A stretch of DNA of 64,000 nt. Origin: Pseudomonadota bacterium (GTDB taxonomy: Bacteria > Pseudomonadota > Gammaproteobacteria > Steroidobacterales > Steroidobacteraceae). The notes under the pieces were generated by a model. That model saw only the letters and a list, made by a program, of their open reading frames with translations. It was not told where the DNA came from and ran no database searches. The position numbers and the translations under genes were made by a program. Of this stretch, positions 27,623 to 36,602 are shown piece by piece (position 1 is the first letter of the stretch; every line of letters begins with the position of its first letter). Location: assembly GCA_025356815.1 (NCBI GenBank), contig JANXQL010000026.1, positions 62,001-126,000 of the forward strand. The letters are read 5' to 3'.

Positions 27623-29799
27623 CGTCCCAGAATCCACAGCGCCATGACGACGTCGGCGAATGCGTCGACGCGGCCCTGCGCCGGCTCGGCAAGCGCATCG
27701 TGCTCGCGACGCCGCTGGCGATTGGCAAGCCCAACGTCGTGCTCAACGAGTTCTACCGGCGCGTCGCGCGCGATCCATCGCTAAGCCTCACGATCGTCAC
27801 CGCGTTGTCGCTGAACCGTCCGGTCGGCGCCTCGGACCTCGAGCGACGATTTCTCGGGCCCATGGTCGAGCGCGTCTTCGGCGACTACCCGGATCTGGAG
27901 TATGTACGCGCGATGCGCTCCCGCACGCTGCCCGCCAACATCCGCGTCCGGCAGTTCTACGTACAGGCCGGTGCCTGGCTGGGTGTCGACTCGGTGCAGC
28001 ACGACTACATCAGCGTCAATTACTCGCACGTCGTGCGCGAGCTGGTCGAGCTTGGTGTCAACGTGCTGGCGCAGCAGGTGGCCGCGCGCGCGGGCGGTGG
28101 TCGTAACGAGCTGAGCCTGAGCTGCAACACGGACCTGTCGCTCGACCTGTTCGGGCACCTGGACCAGGCGCGTGCCGTAGGCACGCAGGTCGTGACCATC
28201 GGCGCGATCAACCATCGCCTGCCGTTCATGCTGGGCGACGCGGTGGTGCCCGAAGGGCGTTTCGACCTGCTGCTCGACCACGAGCGCTACGACCACGACC
28301 CGTACTGCCCCCCGCACATGCCCATCCACGATGTCGAGCACGCGCTCGGCCTGAACGCAGCCGCGCTGGTGCGCGACGGCGGCACGCTGCAGCTTGGCAT
28401 TGGCGAGCTGGGCGAGGCATGCGTCTACGCGCTGCAGCTGCGTCAGCAGCGCAACGACGTGTTCCGGGCCGCGCTCGCGGCGACCGGCGTAGCGGCGCGC
28501 TCGGCCGGCGCCATCGACCGCCTCGGCGGCCTCGCGCCACTCGAGCGTGGCGTGTATGCCTGCACCGAGATGTTCAGCGAGGGCTTTCTCGAGCTGTACC
28601 GCAGCGGCATCCTCTCGCGCCGCGTCTATCCGCACGCGACGCTGCAGCGACTGCTCGATGACGGTTCGATCGCCGAACGGCTCGACATCGAGACGCTGGT
28701 CGCGCTCGCGCGCGCGGGCGTCGAGTGGCTGGATCCGGCGGAGTTCGACGGACTCGATCAAGCCGGGCTATTCCTGGCCGGCACCCGGCTCGCAGGTCGC
28801 GGCACGCTAGTCGCCCCGGACGGCACGCGACTGGAGGCCCGGCTGGACACCGCCGAGGCACGGGCGGCGATCGCGGCGCGCTGCCTGGCGCGCCGGCTGA
28901 ACGGCGGCCGCGTGCTGCATGCCGGGTTCCTGCTCGGCTCGCGCGGCTTCTACGGCGCTCTGCGCGAGCTTCCCGCCGACGATCGCGAACGCTTCGACAT
29001 GACGCGGATCGGTTTCACCAACCAGCTGTACGGTCCGGACCAGGCGCTGAAGGTCGCGCAGCGACGCCACGCACGCTTCATCAACACGACGATGATGGTC
29101 ACCGGACTTGGTGCCGCCGTCTCCGATGCGCTCGACTCGGGCCAGGTCATCAGTGGCGTCGGCGGCCAGTACAACTTCGTCGCGATGGCGCACGCGCTGC
29201 CCGAGGCGCGCTCGATCCTGCTGTTGCGGAGCACGCGCACCAGCGGTGGTGTGACCCGCTCGAACGTGGTGTGGAACTACGGCCACACAACCATCCCGCG
29301 TCACCTGCGCGACGTGGTCGTGACCGAGTACGGCGTCGCTGATTTGCGCGGCCTGAGCGATCGTGACTGCGTCGCTGCGCTGCTGGCGGTGACCGACGCG
29401 CGCTTCCAGCCTGCGCTGCTCGCGCAGGCCCAGGGCGCCGGCAAGATCGAGCGCGGCTACCGCATCCCGGATGCGCAGCGCAGCAACCTGCCGCAGGCAC
29501 TGGCGGCGGCGCTGCAGCCACTGCGCGAGCAGCGGCTGTTCTCGGAGTACCCGTTCGGCAGCGACTTCACGGCCGAGGAAATCGTGCTCGCAAGGGCGCT
29601 TGAGCAGCTACGGCTGCGCAGTGCGACGAGCGGCGGACGCATGCGTTCGATCGTGGCTGCACTGGCGGCCGGTACCGATGGGGCGGAACTGCGCCCATAC
29701 CTCGAGCGGCTCGGGCTCGGCGCGCCGCGCGGCTGGCGCCAGCGGCTCACCGCGAGGCTGGTCGCAGGCGCGGTGAGCGAGGCGCTGGAGCCGAGCTAG
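27619..29799 (+). CDS. acetyl-CoA hydrolase/transferase family protein (long form)
   Basis: A 726-residue protein with both halves of the acetyl-CoA hydrolase/CoA-transferase fold. Seen: VLATPLAIGKPN at the N-terminus, LQLGIGELGEA at the end of the first half, and in the C-terminal half ISGVGGQYNFV and TRSNVVWNYGHTT, TEYGVADLRG. Ordinary members are about 430-550 residues; here about 80-120 extra residues lie between the halves (about 300-420) and there is an extra helical C-terminus. Members move CoA between acetyl-CoA and a carboxylate, or hydrolyse it. ATG 27619 overlaps the transporter stop. Its stop shares a CTAG with the convergent exonuclease stop. Confidence 0.85.
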   Translation: MTSQNPQRHDDVGECVDAALRRLGKRIVLATPLAIGKPNVVLNEFYRRVARDPSLSLTIVTALSLNRPVGASDLERRFLGPMVERVFGDYPDLEYVRAMRSRTLPANIRVRQFYVQAGAWLGVDSVQHDYISVNYSHVVRELVELGVNVLAQQVAARAGGGRNELSLSCNTDLSLDLFGHLDQARAVGTQVVTIGAINHRLPFMLGDAVVPEGRFDLLLDHERYDHDPYCPPHMPIHDVEHALGLNAAALVRDGGTLQLGIGELGEACVYALQLRQQRNDVFRAALAATGVAARSAGAIDRLGGLAPLERGVYACTEMFSEGFLELYRSGILSRRVYPHATLQRLLDDGSIAERLDIETLVALARAGVEWLDPAEFDGLDQAGLFLAGTRLAGRGTLVAPDGTRLEARLDTAEARAAIAARCLARRLNGGRVLHAGFLLGSRGFYGALRELPADDRERFDMTRIGFTNQLYGPDQALKVAQRRHARFINTTMMVTGLGAAVSDALDSGQVISGVGGQYNFVAMAHALPEARSILLLRSTRTSGGVTRSNVVWNYGHTTIPRHLRDVVVTEYGVADLRGLSDRDCVAALLAVTDARFQPALLAQAQGAGKIERGYRIPDAQRSNLPQALAAALQPLREQRLFSEYPFGSDFTAEEIVLARALEQLRLRSATSGGRMRSIVAALAAGTDGAELRPYLERLGLGAPRGWRQRLTARLVAGAVSEALEPS

Positions 29800-30695
29800 G
29801 CGGTCTCGAGCTGACGGCGGATACGCTCGGCCTGCAGTCGCAACATCGGACCGAAGCCCGCGGCATCGTAGAAGCCCCCCAGCGCGACAAGGTCCGGCGG
29901 CACGCGGCGCAGCGCATCGGAATTGACGGCGAGCGGCATGTCGCAGGCGATGCGGGTCAGCTCGCGCGCCAGGTACGCGGCGTCGCGGTGTTCCGCGAGG
30001 CGCGTCGCGACTCCCGCCGCGCCGCGGACCTTCAGAGCCGGGACGCGCCCGAGGTTCGCGTACAGCTCGTCCAGCGATTCGAACTCGCCGAGCAGCACGG
30101 CAGCTGTCTTCGGGCCGATCCCCGGCACGCCCCGGATGTTGTCGACCGCATCGCCGGTCAGCGCCAGGTAGTCGGCCATGCGCTCGGGGCGCACGCCGAA
30201 GCGCGCCGCGATGTCCTCGTAGGCATAGCGCTCCTCGGCCATGTAGTCCCAGAACTCGTCGCCGTCGTGCACCAGCTGCGCGAGGTCCTTGTCGCGCGTC
30301 ACCAGCGTCGAGCGGAATCCCGCGGCCCGCATGCGCGTGGCGATGGTGCCGATGATGTCGTCGGCTTCGTACTCGGGACTGGAATAGTCGGCGACGCCCA
30401 GGTGACGGCACAGCGCACGGCAGCGGGCGAACTGCTGCTTGAGGGCGTCGGGCGCCGGCTCGCGGTTGGCCTTGTACGCCGGATAGAGGCGGTTGCGGAA
30501 GGAGCTGGCGAGACTCTCGTCGAACGCGACCGCGACGAACTCCGGGCGCTCGTGCTCCAGCAGATCCGACATGAAGCGCGCAAAGCCGTAGAGCGCATTG
30601 ACCGGCTGGCCTTGCGCGTCGGCCATGTGATCCGGGATCGAGTAATAGGCACGGAACACGAAGAAACTGGCGTCGACCAGGTGCAGCTCTGGCAT
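29796..30695 (-). CDS. 5'-3' exonuclease, FEN/PolI-N type (ExoIX-like)
   Basis: A 299-residue flap-endonuclease-family protein equivalent to the N-terminal nuclease of DNA polymerase I, here free-standing. Seen: LVDASFFVFRAYY with the first metal Asp, VAVAFDESLASSFRNRLYPAYKANR, the acidic centre SPEYEADDIIGT, VTRDKDLAQLV and the H3TH segment LTGDAVDNIRGVPGIGPKTA. It would remove flaps and RNA primers in repair or replication. It follows the HNH gene by 4 bases, so the two nucleases are co-transcribed. ExoIX/Xni is usually about 250 residues; this one is longer at the C-terminus. Confidence 0.93.
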   Translation of the reverse strand: MPELHLVDASFFVFRAYYSIPDHMADAQGQPVNALYGFARFMSDLLEHERPEFVAVAFDESLASSFRNRLYPAYKANREPAPDALKQQFARCRALCRHLGVADYSSPEYEADDIIGTIATRMRAAGFRSTLVTRDKDLAQLVHDGDEFWDYMAEERYAYEDIAARFGVRPERMADYLALTGDAVDNIRGVPGIGPKTAAVLLGEFESLDELYANLGRVPALKVRGAAGVATRLAEHRDAAYLARELTRIACDMPLAVNSDALRRVPPDLVALGGFYDAAGFGPMLRLQAERIRRQLETA

Positions 30696-30699
30696 CGCG

Positions 30700-31281
30700 C
30701 TAGTGACGCCACTCGCGCAACCGCAGGTGCAGCGGGCTGGAGCGCGGAAAGTGGGCGAGCAGATACTGCATCTGGTCGGCCAGCACGCGGCGCCCCTTCA
30801 GGTACACGTATTCGGGATAGGTCGGCATGAACGGCACGGCCAGCAGCTGCATGCCAGCCTCTTCGGGCGTCCGGTAGGCCTTGGCGTTGTTGCAGCGCCG
30901 GCAGGCGGTCACGACGTTCGTCCAGACATCCTCGCCGCCGCGGCAGAACGGCCTGATGTGGTCGCGCGACAGCAGCGAGGTCTGGAAGCGCAGTCCGCAG
31001 TACATGCACAGGTACGCATCGCGCTTGAACAGCGTCTCATTGTTCAGGGGCGGGACGTAGTCGGCGCGCGAATTGCCGGGATTGCTCGAATGACCGACCG
31101 TGGCGACGATGGAACTGACGTCGACAATGCTCTGCCGGCCGCTGCGCGCATTAGTGCCGCCGTGCAGCCGGAACAGGACCGAGCCGCAGGTGTAGGCAAC
31201 CTGGCCCATGTAGTAGAGCCGGACCGCTTCGCGATAGTCGATCCATTCGAGCGGCATGCCCGCGACATCGGTGCGCAGCAC
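30700..31281 (-). CDS. HNH endonuclease
   Basis: About 193 residues. The C-terminal HNH zinc nuclease domain is clear: CMYC, DHIRPFCRGGED, NVVTACRRCNNAKA, with two CxxC pairs for a structural zinc. The N-terminus LRTDVAGMPLEWIDYREAVRLYYMGQVAY is the usual lead-in of a stand-alone HNH family widespread in gammaproteobacteria and cyanobacteria, role unknown. The start is uncertain: GTG 31281 fits the family N-terminus but has no Shine-Dalgarno; ATG 31257 is an alternative, and in-frame GTGs further upstream exist. It lies directly upstream of the FEN-type exonuclease. Confidence 0.85.
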   Translation of the reverse strand: MLRTDVAGMPLEWIDYREAVRLYYMGQVAYTCGSVLFRLHGGTNARSGRQSIVDVSSIVATVGHSSNPGNSRADYVPPLNNETLFKRDAYLCMYCGLRFQTSLLSRDHIRPFCRGGEDVWTNVVTACRRCNNAKAYRTPEEAGMQLLAVPFMPTYPEYVYLKGRRVLADQMQYLLAHFPRSSPLHLRLREWRH

Positions 31282-31386
31282 CTGCTGGGTGAGGCCGGAA
31301 GGCGCGCCCGCGCGCCCATACGCACTTCCCGAGGGAACTGCGGTCGAGCCGTAGCGGTGCACGGGTGGCGTCAATTTCACCCGTGT

Positions 31387-31415
31387 AAGATACGAAAGCC
31401 CTGTGCCATAATCAA
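31387..31415. promoter_or_regulatory. overlapping divergent promoters (HNH | pntAA)
   Basis: Leftward: -35 TTGATT (31415-31410), a 17-base spacer and -10 TATCTT (31392-31387). Rightward: an extended -10, TG-C-CATAAT (31404-31412), with no good -35, giving a leader of nearly 100 bases before pntAA. The rightward -10 overlaps the leftward -35, so the two would compete. Confidence 0.4.
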
Positions 31416-31515
31416 ACGACGCAAGGCAGTCAATCAAAACGTAATACTCGGGTCCGCGTCGCCTGCGCAACAGCCTCGCGACGGCGCCTTGCGGACCCCG
31501 ACCGGGAGGTCCTCG

Positions 31516-32664
31516 ATGTCTGCCTCTCCTAACGCCGCCGGGATCGTCGTCGGTGTGCCCCGCGAAACCACGCCGGGCGAAGCCCGGGTCGCCCTCGTCC
31601 CGGAGGTCGCCGCGAAATTCGCGAAGCTCGGTGCCCGCGTCGTGCTCGAGCGGGGGGCTGGCGATGCCGCCAAGTTCCCAGATTCTGCCTACAAGGACGT
31701 GGAGTTCGTCGACTCCGCAGCGGAGCTGTACGCCCGCGCAGACCTGTTGCTGCGGGTCCAGCCGCTGACGCCTGCCGAGGTCGGCATGATGAAGGTCGGC
31801 GCCGTGCATGCGGGCTTCATGCAGCCACACAACCATCTGCCGGCGGTAAAGGCCCTGTGCGAGCGCCAGGTGACGAGCTTCGCGATGGAGTTGGTCCCGC
31901 GCATCTCCCGCGCCCAGTCCATGGACGCGCTGTCCTCGCAGGCGGCGATCTCCGGCTACAAGGCCGTGCTGATCGGCGCCAACACCCTCGACCGCTTCTT
32001 CCCGATGCTCACGACCGCGGCCGGCACTATCCGCCCGGCGACCGTGCTGGTGATCGGCGTCGGCGTCGCGGGCCTGCAGGCGATCGCGACCGCCAAGCGC
32101 CTAGGCGCGATCGTCGAGGCATACGACGTGCGCAGCGCGACTCGCGATCAGGTGAAGTCTCTGGGCGCGAAGTTCATCGAGACGGGCGTCACCGCCGAAG
32201 GCGCGGGCGGCTACGCACGCGAGCTGACCGCCGAGGAGAAGGCCAAGCAGCAGGAGGTGCTGGACGGGCGCATCGTCGTTGCGGACGTCGTCGTCACCAC
32301 TGCCGGGGTCCCGGGCCGCCCGGCGCCGCGCATTGTCTCCAGGGCGGTCGTCGAGCGCATGAAGACCGGCGCCGTCATCGTCGACATCCTCGCCGAGAAC
32401 GGCGGCAACTGCGAGCTGACCCGCGCCGGCGAGACGGTGCAGCACGGCGGCGTGAGGATCGTCGGGCCGGTGAACCTGCCGGCCCAGCTCGCGTACCACG
32501 CATCCGAGATGTACGCGCGCAACCTGTACAACCTGCTGAGTCCGGCGCTGAAAGACGGCGTGCTCGGCTTCGACTGGTCCGACGAGGTGTTCGCCGGCAC
32601 CGTGCTGACGAACGCGGGCCAGGTGAAACACGAACCCACCGCCAAGCTGCTGGCGGCTGGCTGA
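31516..32664 (+). CDS. pntAA: NAD(P) transhydrogenase alpha subunit 1 (NAD-binding)
   Basis: A 382-residue soluble domain I of the proton-translocating transhydrogenase, which binds NAD(H) and passes hydride to NADP in domain III. Seen: VPRETTPGEARVALVP, SSQAAISGYKAV, the Rossmann GVGVAGLQAIATAKRLGA, YDVRSATRDQVKSLGAKF, and the mobile-loop/C-terminal VDILAENGGN. GGGAGG lies before ATG 31516. As in Rhodospirillum and many proteobacteria, the alpha subunit is split: domain II begins in the next gene. The complex uses proton motive force to make NADPH, useful with beta-oxidation and reductive steps. Confidence 0.95.
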   Translation: MSASPNAAGIVVGVPRETTPGEARVALVPEVAAKFAKLGARVVLERGAGDAAKFPDSAYKDVEFVDSAAELYARADLLLRVQPLTPAEVGMMKVGAVHAGFMQPHNHLPAVKALCERQVTSFAMELVPRISRAQSMDALSSQAAISGYKAVLIGANTLDRFFPMLTTAAGTIRPATVLVIGVGVAGLQAIATAKRLGAIVEAYDVRSATRDQVKSLGAKFIETGVTAEGAGGYARELTAEEKAKQQEVLDGRIVVADVVVTTAGVPGRPAPRIVSRAVVERMKTGAVIVDILAENGGNCELTRAGETVQHGGVRIVGPVNLPAQLAYHASEMYARNLYNLLSPALKDGVLGFDWSDEVFAGTVLTNAGQVKHEPTAKLLAAG

Positions 32665-32675
32665 AGGAGCGACCG

Positions 32676-32981
32676 ATGAATGGCGTCATTGCGATCTACA
32701 TCTTCATGCTTGCGGCCTTCACCGGCTACGAGGTCATCTCGCGCGTGCCGGTGATCCTGCACACGCCGCTGATGTCCGGCAGCAACTTCGTGCACGGCAT
32801 CGTGCTGGTCGGCGCGATGGTCGCGCTGTTCAATGCGCACGGCCTGCTCGAACTCTCGATCGGTTTCGTCGGCGTGATCCTGGCCGCGGGCAACGCGGTC
32901 GGCGGCTACGTCGTGACGGAGCGGATGCTCGAGATGTTCAAGTCGAGCAACAAGAAGGCGCCGGCGGGAGGACACCACTGA
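32676..32981 (+). CDS. pntAB: NAD(P) transhydrogenase alpha subunit 2 (membrane part)
   Basis: A 101-residue membrane protein with three hydrophobic helices (about 3-18, 38-54 and 60-82), the alpha-side half of the proton-conducting domain II. AAGGAG precedes ATG 32676, 11 bases after pntAA. Its TGA shares one base with the pntB ATG (TGATG), so translation is coupled. The small size and position between pntAA and pntB are diagnostic. Confidence 0.95.
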   Translation: MNGVIAIYIFMLAAFTGYEVISRVPVILHTPLMSGSNFVHGIVLVGAMVALFNAHGLLELSIGFVGVILAAGNAVGGYVVTERMLEMFKSSNKKAPAGGHH

Positions 32982-34378
32982 TGTCCACCATCAACTCGGG
33001 GCTGGCGGCGGGTATCGTCCAGACGGCGTACATCCTGGTGGCCGCCCTGTTCATCATGGGGCTCAAGCGGATGAGCTCGCCGTCGACGGCGCGTGGTGGC
33101 ATCCTCTGGGCCGGCATGGGCATGGTCATCGCCACGCTGGTCACGTACCTGCTCGGCGACTTCAACCTCAACCTCGCCCTCGTCATCGTCGCGACGGCGA
33201 TCGGCGGCGGCTTCGCCTGGTGGACGGGCAAGCGCGTCGCGATGACCGACATGCCGCAGATGATCGCGCTCTACAACGGCATGGGTGGCGGCGCCGCCGC
33301 CGCCATCGCCGCCGTCGAACTCTACCGCGGCCCGACCGAGAGTCCGGTGTTCGGCTCCCTCGCGGTGCTCGGTGGCCTGATCGGCGCCGTGTCGTTCTCC
33401 GGCTCCGGCATTGCGTTCGGCAAGCTGCAGGGCCTTATCAAGAAGTCGTTTCGTTTCGGCGGCCAGCAGTTCGTCAACATGCTGATCCTCGCCATCGCCG
33501 TGATCCTCGGCGTACTGCTCGCCACCGGCATCAATACGAGCGCGCCGGTCGTGACCGGGTTCTTCGTGCTCGCGCTGGTGCTCGGCGTGACGATGACGCT
33601 GCCGATCGGCGGCGCAGACATGCCGGTGGTCATCTCGCTGTACAACGCGCTGACCGGGCTTGCGGTCGCTTTCGAAGGCTTCGTGCTGCAGAACGCCGCG
33701 ATGATCATCGCCGGCATGGTGGTCGGCTCCGCCGGCACGCTGCTCACGCAGCTGATGGCGAAGGCGATGAACCGCTCGCTCGGCAACGTGCTGTTCTCCG
33801 GCTTCGGCGACACTGCCGGCGCGGCCACCGGCACGGTCAGCGGCTCGATGAAGTCGATCGAGGCCTCGGACGCCGGCGTCATGATGGCTTACGCGCAGAA
33901 GGTCATCATCGTGCCGGGTTACGGCATGGCCGTGGGCCAGGCGCAGCACAAGGTCTGGGAACTGGCGCAGCTGCTGCAGAACAACAGCGTCACCGTGAAG
34001 TTCGCGATCCATCCGGTCGCCGGCCGCATGCCCGGCCACATGAACGTGCTGCTTGCCGAGGCCGGCGTGCCGTACGACATCATCTCCGACCTCGAGGAGA
34101 TCAACGCCGAGTTCGAGACGGCCGACGTTGCGCTGATCATCGGCGCGAACGACGTCGTCAACCCGGTCGCGCGCAATGACAAGTCCAGCCCGATCTACGG
34201 CATGCCGATCCTCAATGCCGACAAGGCCAAGAACGTAATAGTCATCAAGCGCGGCCAGGGCCAGGGCTTCTCGGGTATCGAGAACGCGCTGTTCTTCCTC
34301 GACAATACCCGCATGCTGTATGGCGACGCGCAGGGCGCCGTCAACCAGCTGATCCAGGCGGTCAAGTCGTCCGGCTGA
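32981..34378 (+). CDS. pntB: NAD(P) transhydrogenase beta subunit
   Basis: A 465-residue subunit with about eight to nine transmembrane helices (roughly residues 5-265) followed by the NADP-binding domain III. Seen: the NGMGGGAAA segment, the GSMKSIEASDAGV linker, the domain III PGYGMAVGQAQHKVWEL dinucleotide fold, HPVAGRMPGHMNVLLAEA, IGANDVVNP and the C-terminal KRGQGQGFSG-IEN. These are hallmark PntB motifs. Coupled to pntAB by TGATG. Full length and intact. Confidence 0.96.
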   Translation: MSTINSGLAAGIVQTAYILVAALFIMGLKRMSSPSTARGGILWAGMGMVIATLVTYLLGDFNLNLALVIVATAIGGGFAWWTGKRVAMTDMPQMIALYNGMGGGAAAAIAAVELYRGPTESPVFGSLAVLGGLIGAVSFSGSGIAFGKLQGLIKKSFRFGGQQFVNMLILAIAVILGVLLATGINTSAPVVTGFFVLALVLGVTMTLPIGGADMPVVISLYNALTGLAVAFEGFVLQNAAMIIAGMVVGSAGTLLTQLMAKAMNRSLGNVLFSGFGDTAGAATGTVSGSMKSIEASDAGVMMAYAQKVIIVPGYGMAVGQAQHKVWELAQLLQNNSVTVKFAIHPVAGRMPGHMNVLLAEAGVPYDIISDLEEINAEFETADVALIIGANDVVNPVARNDKSSPIYGMPILNADKAKNVIVIKRGQGQGFSGIENALFFLDNTRMLYGDAQGAVNQLIQAVKSSG

Positions 34379-34382
34379 GGGC

Positions 34383-35657
34383 GTGCGCCGGCTCGCCCGC
34401 TCGCTGTACTTCTGGGTCCTCGTCGCGGTTGCGGCGGGGGCCCTGGTGGGGGTGCTGGCACCGCAGACCGGCGTTGCGCTCAAGCCGCTCGGCGATGGCT
34501 TCATCCGCCTGATTCGCATGCTGGTCGGCCCGATCGTGTACTGCACGATCGTGCTGGGAATCGCCCACATGCGCGACCTGCCACGCGTCGGCCGCGTCGG
34601 CTTCAAGGCGCTCGCCTACTTCGAGGTACTCTCGACCATCGCCCTCGGGGTCGGCATGCTGGTCGGCAACCTGCTGAGACCGGGTGACGGCTTCCACGCG
34701 GACCCGGCCCGGCTCGACGCCACGGCCGTGGCGAAGTACGCCCTTGCCGCCCACGACCAGTCGGTCGCCGACTTCCTGTTGAACGTGATACCGAGCACGC
34801 TGCCCGGCGCCCTGACCTCGGGCGAACTGCTGCAGGTGCTGGTCGCCGCGCTGCTTACCGGCTTTGGCGCCGCACTGGTCGGCGAGCGGGCACAGTTCTT
34901 CGTCTCGTTCATCGATTCTGCCTCGCAGGTCCTGTTCCGCATCGTCGCCATGGTGATGTGGCTTGCGCCGATCGGCGCATTCGGTGCGATGGCGTTCACG
35001 CTAGGCAGGTTTGGCTGGCAGAGCCTCGCGCCGCTGGCGCGCTTCATGGGCGTGTTCTACCTTACGTGCGCACTGTTCGTGTTCGTCGTGCTCGGCCTCG
35101 CCGCGCGAGTGGCGGGTTTCAGCCTGTGGCGGCTGGTGGCCTACCTGCGAACCGAGATCGTGACGGTCATCGGCACGTCATCCTCGGAGAGCGTGCTCGC
35201 GCCGCTGATCGACCGGCTCGAGCGCCTCGGCTGCCGGCGGGCGACGGTGGGCCTCGTCGTACCGACCGGCTACTCGTTCAACCTCGACGGCACCTGCATC
35301 TACCTGTCGCTGGCGGTGCTGTTCCTGTCGCAGGCGCTGGACGTACCGCTGTCGCTCGGCCAGCAGCTGACGCTGCTGCTGGTGGCGATGCTCTCGTCGA
35401 AGGGCGCGGCGGCAGTCACCGGCGGCGGCTTCATCACGCTCGCCGCGACGCTTGCCGTGGTTCCGGGGGTGCCGGTCGCGGCGCTGGCGCTGATCCTCGG
35501 CATCGATCGCTTCATGAGCGAGGCGCGTGCCGTCACGAACCTGATCGGCAATGCGGTGGCGACGCTGGTCGTGTCGCGCTGGGAGGGCGAGCTGACGGCC
35601 GCGAACCTTCGCGCCGCGCTCGTCGCCGGCGGTCGGGACGTACGCGGCACCGGCTGA
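34383..35657 (+). CDS. dicarboxylate/cation symporter (DctA/GltP family)
   Basis: A 424-residue DAACS-family carrier that imports C4-dicarboxylates or glutamate/aspartate with cations. Seen: the N-terminal RSLYFWVLVAVAAGALVG helix, the serine-rich re-entrant loop GTSSSESVLAP, YSFNLDGTCIYLS in helix 7, SSKGAAAVTGGGFI in the second re-entrant loop, and DRFMSEARAVTNLIGN in helix 8 with the substrate Asp/Arg/Asn positions. Start GTG 34383, four bases after pntB, implies the same transcript. The serine motif and ARAVTN favour a dicarboxylate over an amino-acid substrate. Confidence 0.9.
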   Translation: MRRLARSLYFWVLVAVAAGALVGVLAPQTGVALKPLGDGFIRLIRMLVGPIVYCTIVLGIAHMRDLPRVGRVGFKALAYFEVLSTIALGVGMLVGNLLRPGDGFHADPARLDATAVAKYALAAHDQSVADFLLNVIPSTLPGALTSGELLQVLVAALLTGFGAALVGERAQFFVSFIDSASQVLFRIVAMVMWLAPIGAFGAMAFTLGRFGWQSLAPLARFMGVFYLTCALFVFVVLGLAARVAGFSLWRLVAYLRTEIVTVIGTSSSESVLAPLIDRLERLGCRRATVGLVVPTGYSFNLDGTCIYLSLAVLFLSQALDVPLSLGQQLTLLLVAMLSSKGAAAVTGGGFITLAATLAVVPGVPVAALALILGIDRFMSEARAVTNLIGNAVATLVVSRWEGELTAANLRAALVAGGRDVRGTG

Positions 35658-35668
35658 GGGGCTCAGCC
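35652..35668. terminator. hairpin spanning both convergent stop codons (dctA-like | PPIase)
   Basis: GGCTGAG (35652-35658), loop GGG, CTCAGCC (35662-35668): a perfect 7-base stem that contains the stop codons of both convergent genes. On the plus strand it is followed by a pyrimidine-rich CTTCTTG rather than a T-run. A compact bidirectional terminator is plausible. Confidence 0.45.
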
Positions 35669-36592
35669 CTTCTTGTGCATTTCCGGCTTCTCGGCGTGCT
35701 CGCGCACCGGCAGCGGCACGTTGCAGACGTCGATGCGGCCGGCGGGCACCTTGTACCAGGGGTCCTTGCGGTTGCGGCGCAGCTCGATGAGCTTCTGGAA
35801 CAACGGCAGGTCGGTGCGCATCACTTCAAGAGGCAGGCGCTCGGCCGCGGGCAGGTCGGCGGCGACCTTGACGCTCTGGATCGGCACCCGCTGTTCCGGC
35901 TCGTAGAAGCCCAGATCGCCCGAGCCGCGCGGCAGGGATGACATCAGCTCCATCCCCCACACGACGCGTCCAACGACCGCGGCGTTGCGGTCGAGCTGGC
36001 GCGGCGAATGTCCGATCACGACGTACAGCTCAGTGCCGATCGCGGTCGCCGGATCATTGTCGCGACCGACGCCGACCATGCCGTAGCAATGCACGGGCCA
36101 GGCCTCGCCGTCGGCGGCCGTACGAGCGACCGGGATGCCGTTCGAGTGGCCGGCCTCGTTCGCGAAGGTGTCGGGGTCCTTCAGGCGGGTGAACGGCAGG
36201 TTCTGGGCGCTGCGCGAGAACTCCGCCGGCAGGCGCTTGTCGCCGACCTCAGGCTTCGAGTTCAGTGGGTCGCCCCACTGCGCGACGAAGTTGTCCTGCA
36301 GGCGGACGATCGCCAGCCCGTCGTACCAGTGGGCGCGCGCGAGCTTGAGGATGTTGGCGACATGGCGCGGTGCGAACGCCGGCGCAAGCTCGATGACGAC
36401 GCGCCCGGAGGACAGCTCCAGGTACAACGTGCGCTCCGGGTCGAGCGGTCGCCAGTCCCCGGGCTTGGAGGTGGCCACCAGCTCGCGCATCGTGGTCGGC
36501 TGCAAGAACTTCTTCGGCGGCGTCTGGGCCGATGCGGCAGCGGCAGTGGCGAGCACGGCGGCGATGACGGCGAGATGACGGATCGTCTGCAT
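35663..36592 (-). CDS. exported cyclophilin-type peptidyl-prolyl isomerase
   Basis: A 309-residue protein with a signal peptide (about 1-22, cleavage after AAASA). The cyclophilin-like fold follows from about residue 50: [61 protein letters not shown], and a long C-terminal section including [26 protein letters not shown]. It should catalyse proline isomerisation in the periplasm. It is larger than the 190-residue PpiA, and the region between the two core blocks has insertions, so substrate specificity may differ. It lies 10 bases downstream of the yebC-like gene, whose stop overlaps its ribosome site (AAAGG). Confidence 0.88.
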   Translation of the reverse strand: MQTIRHLAVIAAVLATAAAASAQTPPKKFLQPTTMRELVATSKPGDWRPLDPERTLYLELSSGRVVIELAPAFAPRHVANILKLARAHWYDGLAIVRLQDNFVAQWGDPLNSKPEVGDKRLPAEFSRSAQNLPFTRLKDPDTFANEAGHSNGIPVARTAADGEAWPVHCYGMVGVGRDNDPATAIGTELYVVIGHSPRQLDRNAAVVGRVVWGMELMSSLPRGSGDLGFYEPEQRVPIQSVKVAADLPAAERLPLEVMRTDLPLFQKLIELRRNRKDPWYKVPAGRIDVCNVPLPVREHAEKPEMHKKG

Positions 36593-36602
36593 GGCTAAAC
36601 CT

